64,000 bases of DNA from an uncultured Acetatifactor sp. (GCA_910586835.1 CAJUJU010000012.1:7867-71866), one strand, 5' to 3'. Shown: positions 24,630-34,101, counted from the first letter of the stretch. The notes: generated by a model not told the origin, from the sequence alone. Program-made: numbers and translations.

Positions 24630-26455
24630 CACCCCAATTCCTTTAATTGCTGTTCCAGCTGCTGCCGCTCGTTGATGTGTGCATAGAAACCGCCTAGTGC
24701 GATCAGTTCCTCATGGGTTCCGTACTCGGTCAGTTCCCCGTCCATGAGGACGGCGATGTGATCCGCCTGCTGCAGGGTGGAGATGCGGTGAGCGATGAGA
24801 ATCGTGGTCTTGCCCTTTCGCAGCTCCATCAGGTTTTCCAGGATCTGTTCCTCGGTGTCCGTGTCTACGGCGGAAAGGGAATCATCCAGGATCAGCACGG
24901 AGGAGTCTTTCAGCAGGGCTCTGGCGATGGAACTGCGCTGCTTCTGTCCGCCGGAGAGCGTGACGCCCCGCTCGCCCACAAGGGTCAGATAGTCCTCGGG
25001 GAAATCCATGATATTGTCGTGAATGCAGGCTGCCCTGGCGGCGCGGCGGATATTCTCCCGGATTTCTGGGTGATCCTGAATCCGCTCTTCCAGCCCGAAG
25101 GCAATGTTTTCCTCCAGGGTGTCCGAGAAAAGGAAATTATCCTGAGGCACATAGGCCATATCCCGGTGCAGGACGGCGAGAGGAATCTGGTCGATGGGCA
25201 TTCCGTCCAGGAGCAGCATTCCCTGTTCGCAGTCATAGACCCGCAGCAGCAGGTCGGCCAGCGAGGACTTGCCGCTGCCGGTGCGTCCCAGAACACCCAG
25301 GGTTTCGCCGGAGCGGATGTGAAGGCTCACGTCCTTCAGGACGGGGAGTTCGCCGTCCGGGTAGGTAAAGGTCAGGTGGTTCAGCCGGATCTCTCCGCTC
25401 AGGGAAAGGGAGCCTGCTTTTTGGGAGTCTTCTTTGGAGGAGCCTTCATTATCGGCATCCGTTGTCCCGGGTGCATCCACAATGTCCGGCTGTTCCCGGA
25501 AGATGGCGGCGATACGCTGATAGGCGGCGGCCGCCTGGCTGAAGGTATTGATACAGTCTCCGCAGGCAATCATGGGCCAGACCAGCATGCCGATGTAGGC
25601 GTTGAAGGCCACGAACTGCCCGGTGGTGACCTGGCCGTTCAGCACCATTTTTCCGCCCAGGAGCAGCGTCAGCAGAAGACTTAAACCGGTGACGGCATCC
25701 AGGGCGGGGCCGAAGACAGCCCGGAGCCTGACAACGGAGAGATTTTTCTCCATGCTGTTTACACTTGCACGTTCAAAGGCGTCGAAATCCGCATCCTCCT
25801 GTACGAAAGCCTTCAGCACGCGGATGCCGGCCAGACTTTCCTGCACCTTGTCGGACAGGTGGGAGAACGCCTCCTGACGTCTGGTCTGACGCTTCTTTGC
25901 CTCAATTCCGTAAAAATAGCAGCCCACAGCCACCAGAATCAGCGGGACGAAGGCCAGCAGAGTCAGCTGGGGATCCACGTCTGTAATCATCTTGGCCAGC
26001 ACCATGCCGGTCATGACAACGGCGTCAAAGGTGGTGATGACAGCCATGCCAACGGCCATGCGGACCGCCTGCAGGTCGTTGGTAAAATGTGCCATCAGGT
26101 CTCCGGTCTTGTGGCTGTTGAAAAAACGGGCGGAGAGGGTTTCGATGTGGGCGAACAGGTCGTTGCGCATTCTGTACTCGATGCCTCTGGACGCGCCGAT
26201 GATAAAATATCTCCAGCCAAAGCGGCCGAACATCATGACCAGTCCCGCCAGTAAAATATTGAGGAGAAGAGGCTTTACCTGTTCAAATCCGAAGCCGCCC
26301 CGGGTCAGGCCGTCCACAATCTCGCCGGTGTACTGGGGTATGTAAAGGCTTGCCCGGTCCACCTGCCACAGCACCACGATCCCCAGAAGGTAGTGGGGCA
26401 GATAGCGCAGAAGGTAGGGGAACAGGGAGAATTTCTTTTGTCTTTTTTCTTTCAT
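24629..26455 (-). CDS. ABC exporter subunit 1 (membrane and ATPase fused, degenerate catalytic Glu)
   Basis: A 608-residue half-transporter with six membrane helices, Walker A GRTGSGKSS near residue 400, canonical signature LSGGQKQR and Walker B LILDDSLSAVD, in which the catalytic Glu is replaced by Asp. Together with the FSAGER signature of the partner this makes one degenerate and one active ATP site, the known hallmark of heterodimeric exporters. It is translated first and the partner follows with overlapping stop/start codons. An acidic linker with D/E/S-rich residues (about 340-360) is inserted before the ATPase domain. Confidence 0.95.
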   Translation of the reverse strand: MKEKRQKKFSLFPYLLRYLPHYLLGIVVLWQVDRASLYIPQYTGEIVDGLTRGGFGFEQVKPLLLNILLAGLVMMFGRFGWRYFIIGASRGIEYRMRNDLFAHIETLSARFFNSHKTGDLMAHFTNDLQAVRMAVGMAVITTFDAVVMTGMVLAKMITDVDPQLTLLAFVPLILVAVGCYFYGIEAKKRQTRRQEAFSHLSDKVQESLAGIRVLKAFVQEDADFDAFERASVNSMEKNLSVVRLRAVFGPALDAVTGLSLLLTLLLGGKMVLNGQVTTGQFVAFNAYIGMLVWPMIACGDCINTFSQAAAAYQRIAAIFREQPDIVDAPGTTDADNEGSSKEDSQKAGSLSLSGEIRLNHLTFTYPDGELPVLKDVSLHIRSGETLGVLGRTGSGKSSLADLLLRVYDCEQGMLLLDGMPIDQIPLAVLHRDMAYVPQDNFLFSDTLEENIAFGLEERIQDHPEIRENIRRAARAACIHDNIMDFPEDYLTLVGERGVTLSGGQKQRSSIARALLKDSSVLILDDSLSAVDTDTEEQILENLMELRKGKTTILIAHRISTLQQADHIAVLMDGELTEYGTHEELIALGGFYAHINERQQLEQQLKELG

Positions 26456-26517
26456 GATCCAACACCTGTCATTTCTGTTATTTTAAGCAAACAAATTTAT
26501 TTTAACATATCCCCTGC

Positions 26518-26546
26518 TTGAAGAAAATGGAGAAAGTTGTTATAAT
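26518..26546 (+). promoter_or_regulatory. Promoter of the acetyltransferase gene
   Basis: TTGAAG (26518-26523) and a consensus TATAAT (26541-26546) are 17 bases apart. The transcript would have a leader of about 90 bases, in which I see no clear regulatory structure. Confidence 0.75.
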
Positions 26547-26644
26547 GCTCGGAACGGCAGACTTTGCCGGAGGCGCGGCCGTTTTGCGGAACGGGGTGCA
26601 GGAGTTTTCCGGAACGGGCTGCGGGAGAAAGGTTTTGGTGTGAT

Positions 26645-27190
26645 ATGAGACTTGTGGATGCAGATACATTGAAACGATTGAAGAAGGTGCGCCTTCTTTA
26701 TGAAAAGGCTTTTCCGCGAAACGAGAAGAAGCCCTTCGGGATGATCCTGCGGGGGAGAAAAAAGGGAAATTATGAGGTGTTTGCGGTGGAAGGCGATGAC
26801 GGCGGATTTCTGGGGCTGGCCATTACCATGCGGTGGGGGGAGCTGGTGCTGCTGGACTATTTTGCCGTGGCGCCGGAGTGCAGAGGAACCGGAGTGGGCA
26901 GTCAGGCACTTCGCGCACTGCAGAAGCGGTATCGGGAGAAAAAGCTTCTTCTGGAGATCGAGAGCACGGTGGGCGTGGAGGATCAGAGGGATCTGCGGAA
27001 CCGCCGGAAGGCTTTTTACTTAAGAAACGGTATGCAGTCAATGGATTTTCTTGTAAATCTCTTCGGTGTGGAGATGGAGCTCATGACCTGTGGATGTACC
27101 GTGACTTTTGAGGAATACCATGCGATTTTTGAACATCTACTGCCCTTTGGGATGGCGGCAAAGATAAAGCCGGCGGGCAGCCGGCTTTAG
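26645..27190 (+). CDS. GNAT family N-acetyltransferase
   Basis: A 181-residue protein with the GNAT acetyl-CoA binding fold: the beta4 strand is LVLLDYFAVAPECRGTGVGSQAL, where RGTGVG is the pyrophosphate-binding Q/RxxGxG/A motif. The N-terminal YEKAFPRNEKKPF segment is typical of a common Firmicutes subgroup. The ATG at 26645 has AGAAAGG upstream; the frame extends back to 26564 without conserved sequence. The acceptor substrate is unknown. Confidence 0.88.
   Translation: MRLVDADTLKRLKKVRLLYEKAFPRNEKKPFGMILRGRKKGNYEVFAVEGDDGGFLGLAITMRWGELVLLDYFAVAPECRGTGVGSQALRALQKRYREKKLLLEIESTVGVEDQRDLRNRRKAFYLRNGMQSMDFLVNLFGVEMELMTCGCTVTFEEYHAIFEHLLPFGMAAKIKPAGSRL
27165..27189. terminator. Hairpin between convergent acetyltransferase and ABC-F genes
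   Basis: A perfect 10-bp inverted repeat (TAAAGCCGGC / GCCGGCTTTA) with a 5-base loop includes the acetyltransferase stop codon. The T tract is short on both strands, so termination may be partial. Confidence 0.6.
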
Positions 27191-27200
27191 AGCGTGTCTT

Positions 27201-28757
27201 TCAGATTACTTTTGTAGTCCATTTGGCGCAGTCCCAGACATCTGTGGCCAGGCCGTGGTAAAAATCCGGTTCATGGCAGACCATGAGAAGGCTGCCCCGG
27301 TATTCCAGCAGGGCGCGCCGCAGTTCTTCCTTGGCATCCACATCCAGATGGTTTGTGGGCTCGTCCAACAGCAGGAGGTTGGTATTGCGGTTGATCAGCT
27401 TGCAGAGACGTACCTTTGCCTGTTCTCCGCCGCTCAATACCCGAACCTGGCTCTCAATGTGTTTGGTGGTGAGTCCGCATTTTGCCAGGGCGGAACGCAC
27501 CTCGTACTGGGTATAGCCGGGAAATTCCTGCCAGATTTCCTGGATGCAGCTGTTGTCCGCGCTGCCGCTCATCTCCTGCTCAAAATAGCCGATTTCCAGA
27601 TAGTCTCCCTGCTCCACGGTTCCGGAAAGGGGAGGAATCAGCCCAAGGATGCTTTTTAAAAGCGTTGTCTTTCCGATGCCGTTTGCACCGATGAGGGCAA
27701 TCTTCTGTCCTCTCTCCATGGAAAGGTTCAGAGGGCTTGAAAGAGGTTCCTCATAGCCGATGACCAGGTCGCGGGTCTCAAACAGGATGCGTCCCGGGGT
27801 TCTTGCTTCCCGGAAACAAAATTCCGGCCTGGGCTTTTCCGCGGCCAGCTCGATCACATCCATTTTGTCCAGCTTTTTCTGGCGGGACATGGCCATGTTC
27901 CGGGTGGATACCCGGGCCTTGTTTCTTGCAACGAAATCCTTTAAATCTGCAATTTCCTTCTGCTGGCGGTTGTAGGCGGCCTCCAGCTGGGCTTTTTTCA
28001 TGGCATAGACTTCCTGAAATTTGTCGTAATCGCCCACATAGCGGTTCAGCTCCTGACGATCCATGTGGTAGATCAGGTTGATGACGCTGTTCAGGAAAGG
28101 GATGTCGTGGCTGATCAGGATGAAGGCATTTTCATATTCGGTGAGGTAACGTCTGAGCCACTCGATATGCTCCGCATCCAGATAGTTTGTGGGCTCGTCC
28201 AGCAGCAGGATGTCCGGCTTTTCCAGCAGAAGTTTTCCCAGAAGCACCTTGGTGCGCTGGCCGCCGGACAGTTCCGTCACATCTCTTTCCAGACCGATGT
28301 CCGCAAGCCCCAGCGCCCTTGCCACCTCTTCCACCTTTGCGTCGATCATGTAAAAGTCATGGAGATTCAGAAGTTCCTGGATCGTGCCCAGTTCTTCCAT
28401 GTAAGTCTCCAGCAGATCCGGATCTGCGTCGCCCATTTTGTCACAGATTTCGTTCATCTGTGTCTCCAGCGCAAAAAGGAAGTCAAAGGCGGAGGAGAGT
28501 ACCTGGCGGATGCTCTGGCCCGCTGCAAGTGCCGTGTGCTGATCCAGGTAGCCCACCCGCACGTTTTTTGCCCATTCGATTTTTCCCTCGTCCGGCATAA
28601 GTTTTCCGGTGATAATGTTCAGGAAGGTGGACTTTCCCTCGCCGTTTGCGCCGACCAGCCCGATGTGTTCGCCTTTCAGCAGGCGAAAGGATACGTCGTT
28701 GAAAATTGCCCGGTCCCCAAAGCCGTGTGTAAGGTGTTCAACATTTAAAATACTCAT
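27201..28757 (-). CDS. ABC-F family ATPase, YfmM-like
   Basis: A 518-residue soluble protein with two ABC ATPase domains and no membrane segments. Walker A motifs are GANGEGKST (about 35-43) and GANGIGKTT (about 353), each followed by an LSGG signature and a LLLDEPTNYLD/LLLDEPTNHLD Walker B. The interdomain linker (about 235-315) is charged and helical, as in ABC-F proteins that act on the ribosomal E site. Length and the N-terminal HGFGDRAIFN motif resemble Bacillus YfmM. ABC-F members rescue stalled ribosomes or protect them from antibiotics; which applies here is unknown. Confidence 0.93.
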   Translation of the reverse strand: MSILNVEHLTHGFGDRAIFNDVSFRLLKGEHIGLVGANGEGKSTFLNIITGKLMPDEGKIEWAKNVRVGYLDQHTALAAGQSIRQVLSSAFDFLFALETQMNEICDKMGDADPDLLETYMEELGTIQELLNLHDFYMIDAKVEEVARALGLADIGLERDVTELSGGQRTKVLLGKLLLEKPDILLLDEPTNYLDAEHIEWLRRYLTEYENAFILISHDIPFLNSVINLIYHMDRQELNRYVGDYDKFQEVYAMKKAQLEAAYNRQQKEIADLKDFVARNKARVSTRNMAMSRQKKLDKMDVIELAAEKPRPEFCFREARTPGRILFETRDLVIGYEEPLSSPLNLSMERGQKIALIGANGIGKTTLLKSILGLIPPLSGTVEQGDYLEIGYFEQEMSGSADNSCIQEIWQEFPGYTQYEVRSALAKCGLTTKHIESQVRVLSGGEQAKVRLCKLINRNTNLLLLDEPTNHLDVDAKEELRRALLEYRGSLLMVCHEPDFYHGLATDVWDCAKWTTKVI

Positions 28758-28845
28758 CTTTTTCCCTTTTCTAATGATGTTCTTCCGTCTGAAACAAGGT
28801 CATTCTAACACATCAGGAAAATTTTAGAAAGTATTTGCAGTATTT

Positions 28846-28907
28846 TTGAAAAGAAAGGACTATTATAGTTATACCGTTAAAAAATGGGAATACTTAGAGC
28901 GGTATAA
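28846..28907 (+). promoter_or_regulatory. Possible promoter with overlapping inverted repeat
   Basis: TTGAAA (28846-28851) and TATACC (28870-28875) are 18 bases apart. The latter lies in an 8-bp inverted repeat, TTATACCG (28869-28876) with CGGTATAA (28900-28907), which could be an operator or a transcript-leader hairpin of the lipoprotein operon. Confidence 0.4.
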
Positions 28908-28948
28908 GAAAAAAAGAGCATTCATAAGGAATGCAGATGGAGGTTTTT

Positions 28949-29656
28949 ATGAAAAAATTATTGGTACTTCTGAGCGTAGGTGTGCTGGCCCTGGGAATTG
29001 TGGGCTGCAACAAGCCGGGTAACGGAGAAAGTGATTCATCCGGCAGCGTAAACAGCGATCAGCAGAGCGATGTACAGCAGAGCAGTGATCAGCCGGACAG
29101 CGGGGAGCAGAGCAGCGAGCCCGTGGAAAGTTCCGATCAGGTTCCGCCGACGGAGGAAGGGGATCAGCAGCAGACGGGAACCGTGGTAAACGGACATGAT
29201 TACCTGGAAGGCTGGACCGAGGAGATGGAGGCGGTGAAGACCGCTGTCACGGATGCGGTGGGCGAGAACTACTGGCCCGATTTTGCGATGACGCCGGATG
29301 TGCTGGAGATGTCCTTCGGAATCACTCCTGACATGTATGACGACTATCTGGCAGAGTCCCCCATGATAAGCACCAACGTGGATACTCTGGTGATTATCAA
29401 GGCCAAGGAAGACCGGGTGGAGGATGTGGAGGAAGCACTCAATGCCTACCGTGACGCAAAGGTGAACGATACCATGCAGTACCCCATGAACATCGGAAAG
29501 ATTCAGGCGTCCCGAATCGAGAAGATCGGCAACTATATCTGCTTTGTGCAGTTGGGAGCGGATACCACGGATCTGGAGGAAGAGGCGGCAATCGAGCATT
29601 GTCAGCAGGCCAACGAGCTTGTGATCGAGGTATTACAGCAGCAGCTGCAGCAGTAA
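28949..29656 (+). CDS. DUF4358 domain lipoprotein
   Basis: A 235-residue exported lipoprotein. The signal peptide MKKLLVLLSVGVLALG ends in the lipobox IVGC, so the mature protein should be lipid-anchored at Cys 21 or so. A Ser/Gln/Asp-rich flexible linker of about 50 residues follows, then a DUF4358-type domain (about 80-225) and a Gln-rich end. The ATG at 28949 has ATGGAGGT upstream. Its position directly before MBOAT and DHHW genes is a common arrangement in Lachnospiraceae and suggests a role in acylation of a surface glycan. The domain's activity is unknown. Confidence 0.88.
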   Translation: MKKLLVLLSVGVLALGIVGCNKPGNGESDSSGSVNSDQQSDVQQSSDQPDSGEQSSEPVESSDQVPPTEEGDQQQTGTVVNGHDYLEGWTEEMEAVKTAVTDAVGENYWPDFAMTPDVLEMSFGITPDMYDDYLAESPMISTNVDTLVIIKAKEDRVEDVEEALNAYRDAKVNDTMQYPMNIGKIQASRIEKIGNYICFVQLGADTTDLEEEAAIEHCQQANELVIEVLQQQLQQ

Positions 29657-29674
29657 CGGAGGAAGAGGTGTAAA

Positions 29675-31084
29675 ATGGTTTTCAGCAGTGTCATATTTCT
29701 GTTTCGATTTCTGCCTGTGTTTTTCATTTTATATTATGCGGCGCCGGGGAGGATGAAAAATTTCATCCTCTTCTTGGGAAGCCTGTTTTTCTATGCATGG
29801 GGAGAGCCGGTCTATGTGCTGCTGATGCTGTTTTCCACCGTCACCGATTATTTTCACGGACGAATGATTGAGAGATTCCGGGGCACCGGAAAGGCAAAAA
29901 TTTTTCTGGTGTCCTCGGTGATTGTCAATCTGGCCGTGCTTTGTTTCTTCAAATATGCGGATTTCCTGGTGCAGACCGTGAATTCCCTGCTGGGTACGCA
30001 GATACCGCTGTTGGGGCTGGGTCTGCCGATCGGGATTTCCTTTTATACCTTCCAGACCATGTCTTATACCATCGACGTATACCGGGGGGAGGCCAGGGTC
30101 CAGAGAAATCTGCTGGATTTCGGCGTCTTCGTGGCCATGTTCCCGCAGCTGATCGCCGGCCCTATCGTAAAATACCGGGATGTGGAGGAACGCCTGAAAA
30201 ACCGCAGGGCGGATATCTGCACAGTCAGCCGTGGGATGAAGCGTTTCTGTGTGGGGCTTGCAAAGAAGGTACTGGTGGCAAATGTCACCGGAGAGCTGTG
30301 GACTGCCGTTTCCGGCATGAATCCGGGAGGACTCAGCGCCATGATGGCATGGCTGGGAATATTTGCCTATGCGTTTCAAATCTACTTTGATTTTTCCGGG
30401 TATTCGGATATGGCCATCGGACTGGGGCAGATGCTGGGTTTTCGGTTCCCGGAAAACTTCAATTACCCGTATATTTCCGCGTCCGTCACGGAGTTTTGGC
30501 GCAGATGGCACATCTCTCTGGGAAGCTGGTTTCGGGAGTATGTGTATATTCCGCTGGGAGGCAACCGCAAGGGTTTGCCCAGACAGCTGGTGAATATCTT
30601 GATTGTCTGGACCCTGACGGGCATCTGGCATGGGGCCGGATGGAATTTCCTCCTCTGGGGACTGTGGTTCGGCGTGTTTTTGTCGTTGGAAAAGCTGTTT
30701 TTCGGCAGGGTGCTGGCTGCTCTTCCCAGAGCGGTGGGAATTCTCTACAACAGTTTTCTGGTATTGATGGGCTGGGTACTGTTTGCGCTGGAGAAGCCGG
30801 AGCATATTCTGGGTTATCTGAGGGCGATGTTCGGCGGAAACGGTCTGGCTGACAGCCGGGCGCTGTTTCTGGGACGGGAATATATAGTGCCCATGTTGAT
30901 TGCGGTGGTTGCGGCAACGCCATTGTTTGCAGCCTGGGCAAAGCGGCTGGAAACCTCCAGGTGGGGAGTGGGGGCGGCTCTGTACCGTCTGGGGGAAAAG
31001 GTGATTCCCGTGGCCTTTCTGATTCTGTCCGTGGCCTGTATCGTGGACGCATCCTATAACCCGTTTCTGTATTTTCGATTCTGA
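29675..31084 (+). CDS. MBOAT family O-acyltransferase (AlgI/DltB-like)
   Basis: A 469-residue polytopic membrane protein of the membrane-bound O-acyltransferase family. Conserved features include GISFYTFQTMSYTIDVYRG, FFRRWHISLG-like EFWRRWHISLGSWFREYVYIPLGG and the catalytic-His motif WHGAGWNFLLWG (His about 319). Such proteins move acyl groups across the membrane for alginate, cell-wall or exopolysaccharide O-acetylation. It lies 18 bases after the lipoprotein gene and 88 before the DHHW gene, so the three probably form an acylation module. Confidence 0.95.
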   Translation: MVFSSVIFLFRFLPVFFILYYAAPGRMKNFILFLGSLFFYAWGEPVYVLLMLFSTVTDYFHGRMIERFRGTGKAKIFLVSSVIVNLAVLCFFKYADFLVQTVNSLLGTQIPLLGLGLPIGISFYTFQTMSYTIDVYRGEARVQRNLLDFGVFVAMFPQLIAGPIVKYRDVEERLKNRRADICTVSRGMKRFCVGLAKKVLVANVTGELWTAVSGMNPGGLSAMMAWLGIFAYAFQIYFDFSGYSDMAIGLGQMLGFRFPENFNYPYISASVTEFWRRWHISLGSWFREYVYIPLGGNRKGLPRQLVNILIVWTLTGIWHGAGWNFLLWGLWFGVFLSLEKLFFGRVLAALPRAVGILYNSFLVLMGWVLFALEKPEHILGYLRAMFGGNGLADSRALFLGREYIVPMLIAVVAATPLFAAWAKRLETSRWGVGAALYRLGEKVIPVAFLILSVACIVDASYNPFLYFRF

Positions 31085-31172
31085 TACCTGCCGGGCGGTA
31101 TCGGCCTGATTTTTCGCGGGCATAGGGGCGGGCTGCGGCAAAGGAAACAATGATCTGGAGAGGAGAACATAC

Positions 31173-32285
31173 ATGGGAGAAAAGTGGAACGCGGCGTTTA
31201 CGGTGATTCTTTTATCCGCAGTGATCCTGATCTTTACGGCGGCGGATTTTGCCAGAGAGGACAGAACCTTTTCGGAGACAGAGAACAGAGTGCTGGCCTC
31301 CAGACCAAAATTTTCCGCAGAGGCGCTTCTGAAGGGAAGCTATACCGAGGACTATGAGACCTATGTGACAGATCAGTTTGTGGGCAGAGACAGGTGGATT
31401 GACTTGAAGACAAGACTGGAGCTGTTTTTTCTGAAGCGGGAGATCGGCGGGGTCTATCTCGGAAAGGACGGCTATCTTCTGGAGCAGCATCTGCCGGAGC
31501 AGTATTCTGAAGAGACCGTGGAAAAAAAGCTGGTTTTGCTGGATAAGCTTGTAAACGATTGGAATGCCAGGGTGATGCTCGTGCCTACCGCGGATAATAT
31601 CCTGACGGACAAAATGCCGGCCAACGCTCCGTATTTCCGGCAGGATACGTTTCTGGAGCAGGTGAGGGAACGGGTGGGCAGCCAGCATTATGTGGATGTG
31701 TTTTCTGCGCTGGAAGCGCACCGGGATCAGGAGATCTATTACCGCACCGACCATCACTGGACCAGTCTGGGGGCTTACTACGGGTATCTGGCCTGGGCGG
31801 AAGCAGCGGGGGAGCAGCCGTGGAACTATGATACCGGAGCCATGAAGCTGGCTTCCGACGATTTCCAGGGCACACTGCAGGCCAAGATAAACACGGAGTG
31901 GGAAAGGGAATCCATCTATTATTTTGGCGAGACGGAGGAGATGCCGGTAAAAGTCACCTATGATCTGCGCAATACCACGGATACCCTGTATGAGGCCGGA
32001 CATCTGGAAACCAAAAACAAGTACGGTTTCTTTCTGGATGATAATCACGCGCTGGTGGAGATCGAGACGGGAAACAGCACGGGAAAAACGCTCTTTGTGA
32101 TAAAGGATTCCTATGCCAACTGTCTGGTTCCCCTTCTGCTTCCCCACTATGACAGAATCTGTTTGCTGGATCTGCGCTATTATAACGGAAGGCTGTACCC
32201 GCTGCTGGAACAGTACGCGGCAGGGGGAGATGTGCTTGTTTTATATAATTGTATTCACTTTCTGGAGGATTTCGTGTATATTTAA
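31173..32285 (+). CDS. DHHW family protein (AlgJ/AlgX-like)
   Basis: A 370-residue protein with one N-terminal membrane anchor (residues 8-26) and an extracytoplasmic SGNH-like domain. The family motif TDHHWTSLGAYYGY is at about 193-206, and a late IKDSYANCLVPLL supplies the candidate nucleophilic Ser. AlgJ/AlgX-type proteins take the acyl group from the MBOAT partner and attach it to the polymer outside the membrane. AGGAGA precedes the ATG at 31173. The stop codon sits in the arm of a terminator-like hairpin. Confidence 0.92.
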   Translation: MGEKWNAAFTVILLSAVILIFTAADFAREDRTFSETENRVLASRPKFSAEALLKGSYTEDYETYVTDQFVGRDRWIDLKTRLELFFLKREIGGVYLGKDGYLLEQHLPEQYSEETVEKKLVLLDKLVNDWNARVMLVPTADNILTDKMPANAPYFRQDTFLEQVRERVGSQHYVDVFSALEAHRDQEIYYRTDHHWTSLGAYYGYLAWAEAAGEQPWNYDTGAMKLASDDFQGTLQAKINTEWERESIYYFGETEEMPVKVTYDLRNTTDTLYEAGHLETKNKYGFFLDDNHALVEIETGNSTGKTLFVIKDSYANCLVPLLLPHYDRICLLDLRYYNGRLYPLLEQYAAGGDVLVLYNCIHFLEDFVYI

Positions 32286-32317
32286 GGAAGCGCTGCCTGA
32301 TTTGGCGCTTCCTTAAA
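32281..32317 (+). terminator. Probable terminator of the acylation cassette
   Basis: A perfect 13-bp inverted repeat (TTTAAGGAAGCGC / GCGCTTCCTTAAA) with an 11-base loop begins at the DHHW stop codon. Only a short ACATTTT follows, so termination may be partial. Confidence 0.65.
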
Positions 32318-32427
32318 CATTTTCCGGAAGATACCATGCCCGAAGCTGCGGCGAAGACCGTGTTTCAGGCATCGGCGTGTGGGAAGGGAATGACGGCAGG
32401 CGGCCTGAGGACAGGAGGTATGGGATT

Positions 32428-33090
32428 GTGAGTGCGGTTGTGTTTGACATGGACGGAGTGCTGTTTGATACGGAGCGGCTTTGCCAGGAGAGCTGGCTGG
32501 CAGTGGCACGGGAATGCGGACTGCCGGACATGGAACTTATTTTTCCCCGCTGTATCGGGCTGAATGCCAATGACAGCAGAAAGATTGTCATGGAAGCATA
32601 CGGGGAAGATTTTGATTATGATGGCTTTCGGGGGAAAGCCTCCGCCTGGTTCTGGGATTACATGGAACAGAAAGGGCTTCCCGTGAAGCCGGGGGCCGCA
32701 GAGCTTCTGACATGGCTGCGGGAGCAGGGGCGGCCGGTGGGGCTTGCGTCTTCCACCAGACGATCCACGGTGCTGAAGCACCTGGAGCAGGCGGGGTTTC
32801 GGGAGGATTTTTCCGTTGTCGTCACCGGCGACATGGTGGAGCACTCCAAACCACAGCCGGATATCTATCTGATGGCGTGCAGGGAGCTTAAGGTGGAGCC
32901 CCGGGAATGCTATGCCATAGAGGATTCGCCAAACGGTATACGTTCCGCTTACAGAGCGGGAATGCATCCTTTGATGGTGCCGGATATGATTGCGCCGGAT
33001 CAGGAGATGCACAGGCTGAGCGAGAGGATATTCCGCGACCTGGGAGAGGTGCGGGAGTTTCTGATGAGAGAGGAAAAGAAAGGTTTCTGA
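32428..33090 (+). CDS. HAD family phosphatase (beta-phosphoglucomutase-like)
   Basis: About 220 residues of the haloacid dehalogenase superfamily. Motif I is FDMDGVLFDTE (nucleophile and acid/base Asp pair), motif II LASSTRR, the motif III Lys is in SKPQPDIYL, and motif IV is CYAIEDSPNGI. The four-helix cap of subfamily I lies between motifs I and II. This group includes beta-phosphoglucomutase and sugar-phosphate phosphatases; the substrate is undetermined. The GTG at 32428 follows AGGAGGT by 8 bases; the frame extends back to 32377 without similarity. Confidence 0.92.
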   Translation: MSAVVFDMDGVLFDTERLCQESWLAVARECGLPDMELIFPRCIGLNANDSRKIVMEAYGEDFDYDGFRGKASAWFWDYMEQKGLPVKPGAAELLTWLREQGRPVGLASSTRRSTVLKHLEQAGFREDFSVVVTGDMVEHSKPQPDIYLMACRELKVEPRECYAIEDSPNGIRSAYRAGMHPLMVPDMIAPDQEMHRLSERIFRDLGEVREFLMREEKKGF

Positions 33091-33199
33091 GCCGGTAAGA
33101 TACATTGTAAATGGCATGAGGCGGACGGACAGTTCGCTCCGACGTGATTTTGTGTCCGTAAAATGGGACAGCATTAAGTGAAAAAAGGAGAAAGTGCAG

Positions 33200-34054
33200 A
33201 TGGCCGTGCTTGGGATACCGCGAAATACCATAGAAGTACTTCAGAAATACCAGTTTACTTTTCAAAAAAAATTCGGACAGAATTTCCTGATAGATACCTC
33301 TGTGCTGGAGAAAATCGTATCCGCGGCACAGGTCGCCAAAGAGGACTGCGTGTTGGAGATCGGCCCGGGAATCGGAACCATGACTCAATATCTGGCGGAA
33401 AGGGCCAGAGAGGTGGTGGCGGTGGAGATCGACAGAAATCTGATTCCTGTTCTTCAGGATACGCTGTCGGGGTATGATAATGTAACGCTTGTCAATGACG
33501 ATATCCTCAAGGTGGACATTCGAAAACTGGTGGAGGAAAAAAACGGAGGCAGGCCTATCCGGGTGGTGGCGAATCTGCCTTATTATATAACGACTCCCAT
33601 TATTATGGCATTGCTGGAAGGGCATGTCCCTCTGAAGAGTATCACGGTCATGGTACAGAAGGAGGTGGCGGAGCGTATGCAGACCGGACCCGGGACAAAG
33701 GATTACGGTGCGCTTTCTCTTGCGGTGCAGTATTACGCCAAACCGGAGCTGGTGGCAAATGTGCCGCCCAACTGCTTTATTCCCAGACCGAATGTGGGCA
33801 GTGCCGTCATACATCTCCTCAGGTATGAGAAGCCGCCCGTGGAGGTGGAGGATGAGAAAAGAATGTTTTCCCTGATCCGGGCTTCCTTTAACCAGCGCCG
33901 AAAGACCCTGGCCAACGGGCTTTCCAACGCGCCGGAGCTGGGAGTTTCCAGGGAGCGGGTGACGGCGGTTCTGGAGGAGCTGGGGCTGTCTCCCACCGTG
34001 CGGGGCGAGGCTCTGACGCTGGAGCAGTTTGCGCAGCTGAGCAATCTGTTGTAA
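33200..34054 (+). CDS. rsmA: 16S rRNA dimethyladenosine transferase RsmA (KsgA)
   Basis: A 284-residue SAM-dependent methyltransferase that dimethylates the two adenines of the 16S rRNA 3' hairpin during 30S maturation. Motif I is EIGPGIGT (about 53-60), motif IV is NLPYYIT (125-131), and the C-terminal FNQRRKTLAN block is typical. Substrate-side residues FGQNFLID are at the N-terminus. The ATG at 33200 has AAAGGAG 9 bases upstream; the GTG at 33194 is too close to it. Loss of RsmA is known to cause kasugamycin resistance. Confidence 0.96.
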   Translation: MAVLGIPRNTIEVLQKYQFTFQKKFGQNFLIDTSVLEKIVSAAQVAKEDCVLEIGPGIGTMTQYLAERAREVVAVEIDRNLIPVLQDTLSGYDNVTLVNDDILKVDIRKLVEEKNGGRPIRVVANLPYYITTPIIMALLEGHVPLKSITVMVQKEVAERMQTGPGTKDYGALSLAVQYYAKPELVANVPPNCFIPRPNVGSAVIHLLRYEKPPVEVEDEKRMFSLIRASFNQRRKTLANGLSNAPELGVSRERVTAVLEELGLSPTVRGEALTLEQFAQLSNLL

Positions 34055-34101
34055 GGCTTTTGACATTTAATAGACAGAAAACATGATATTGTTAAGAAAT
34101 G

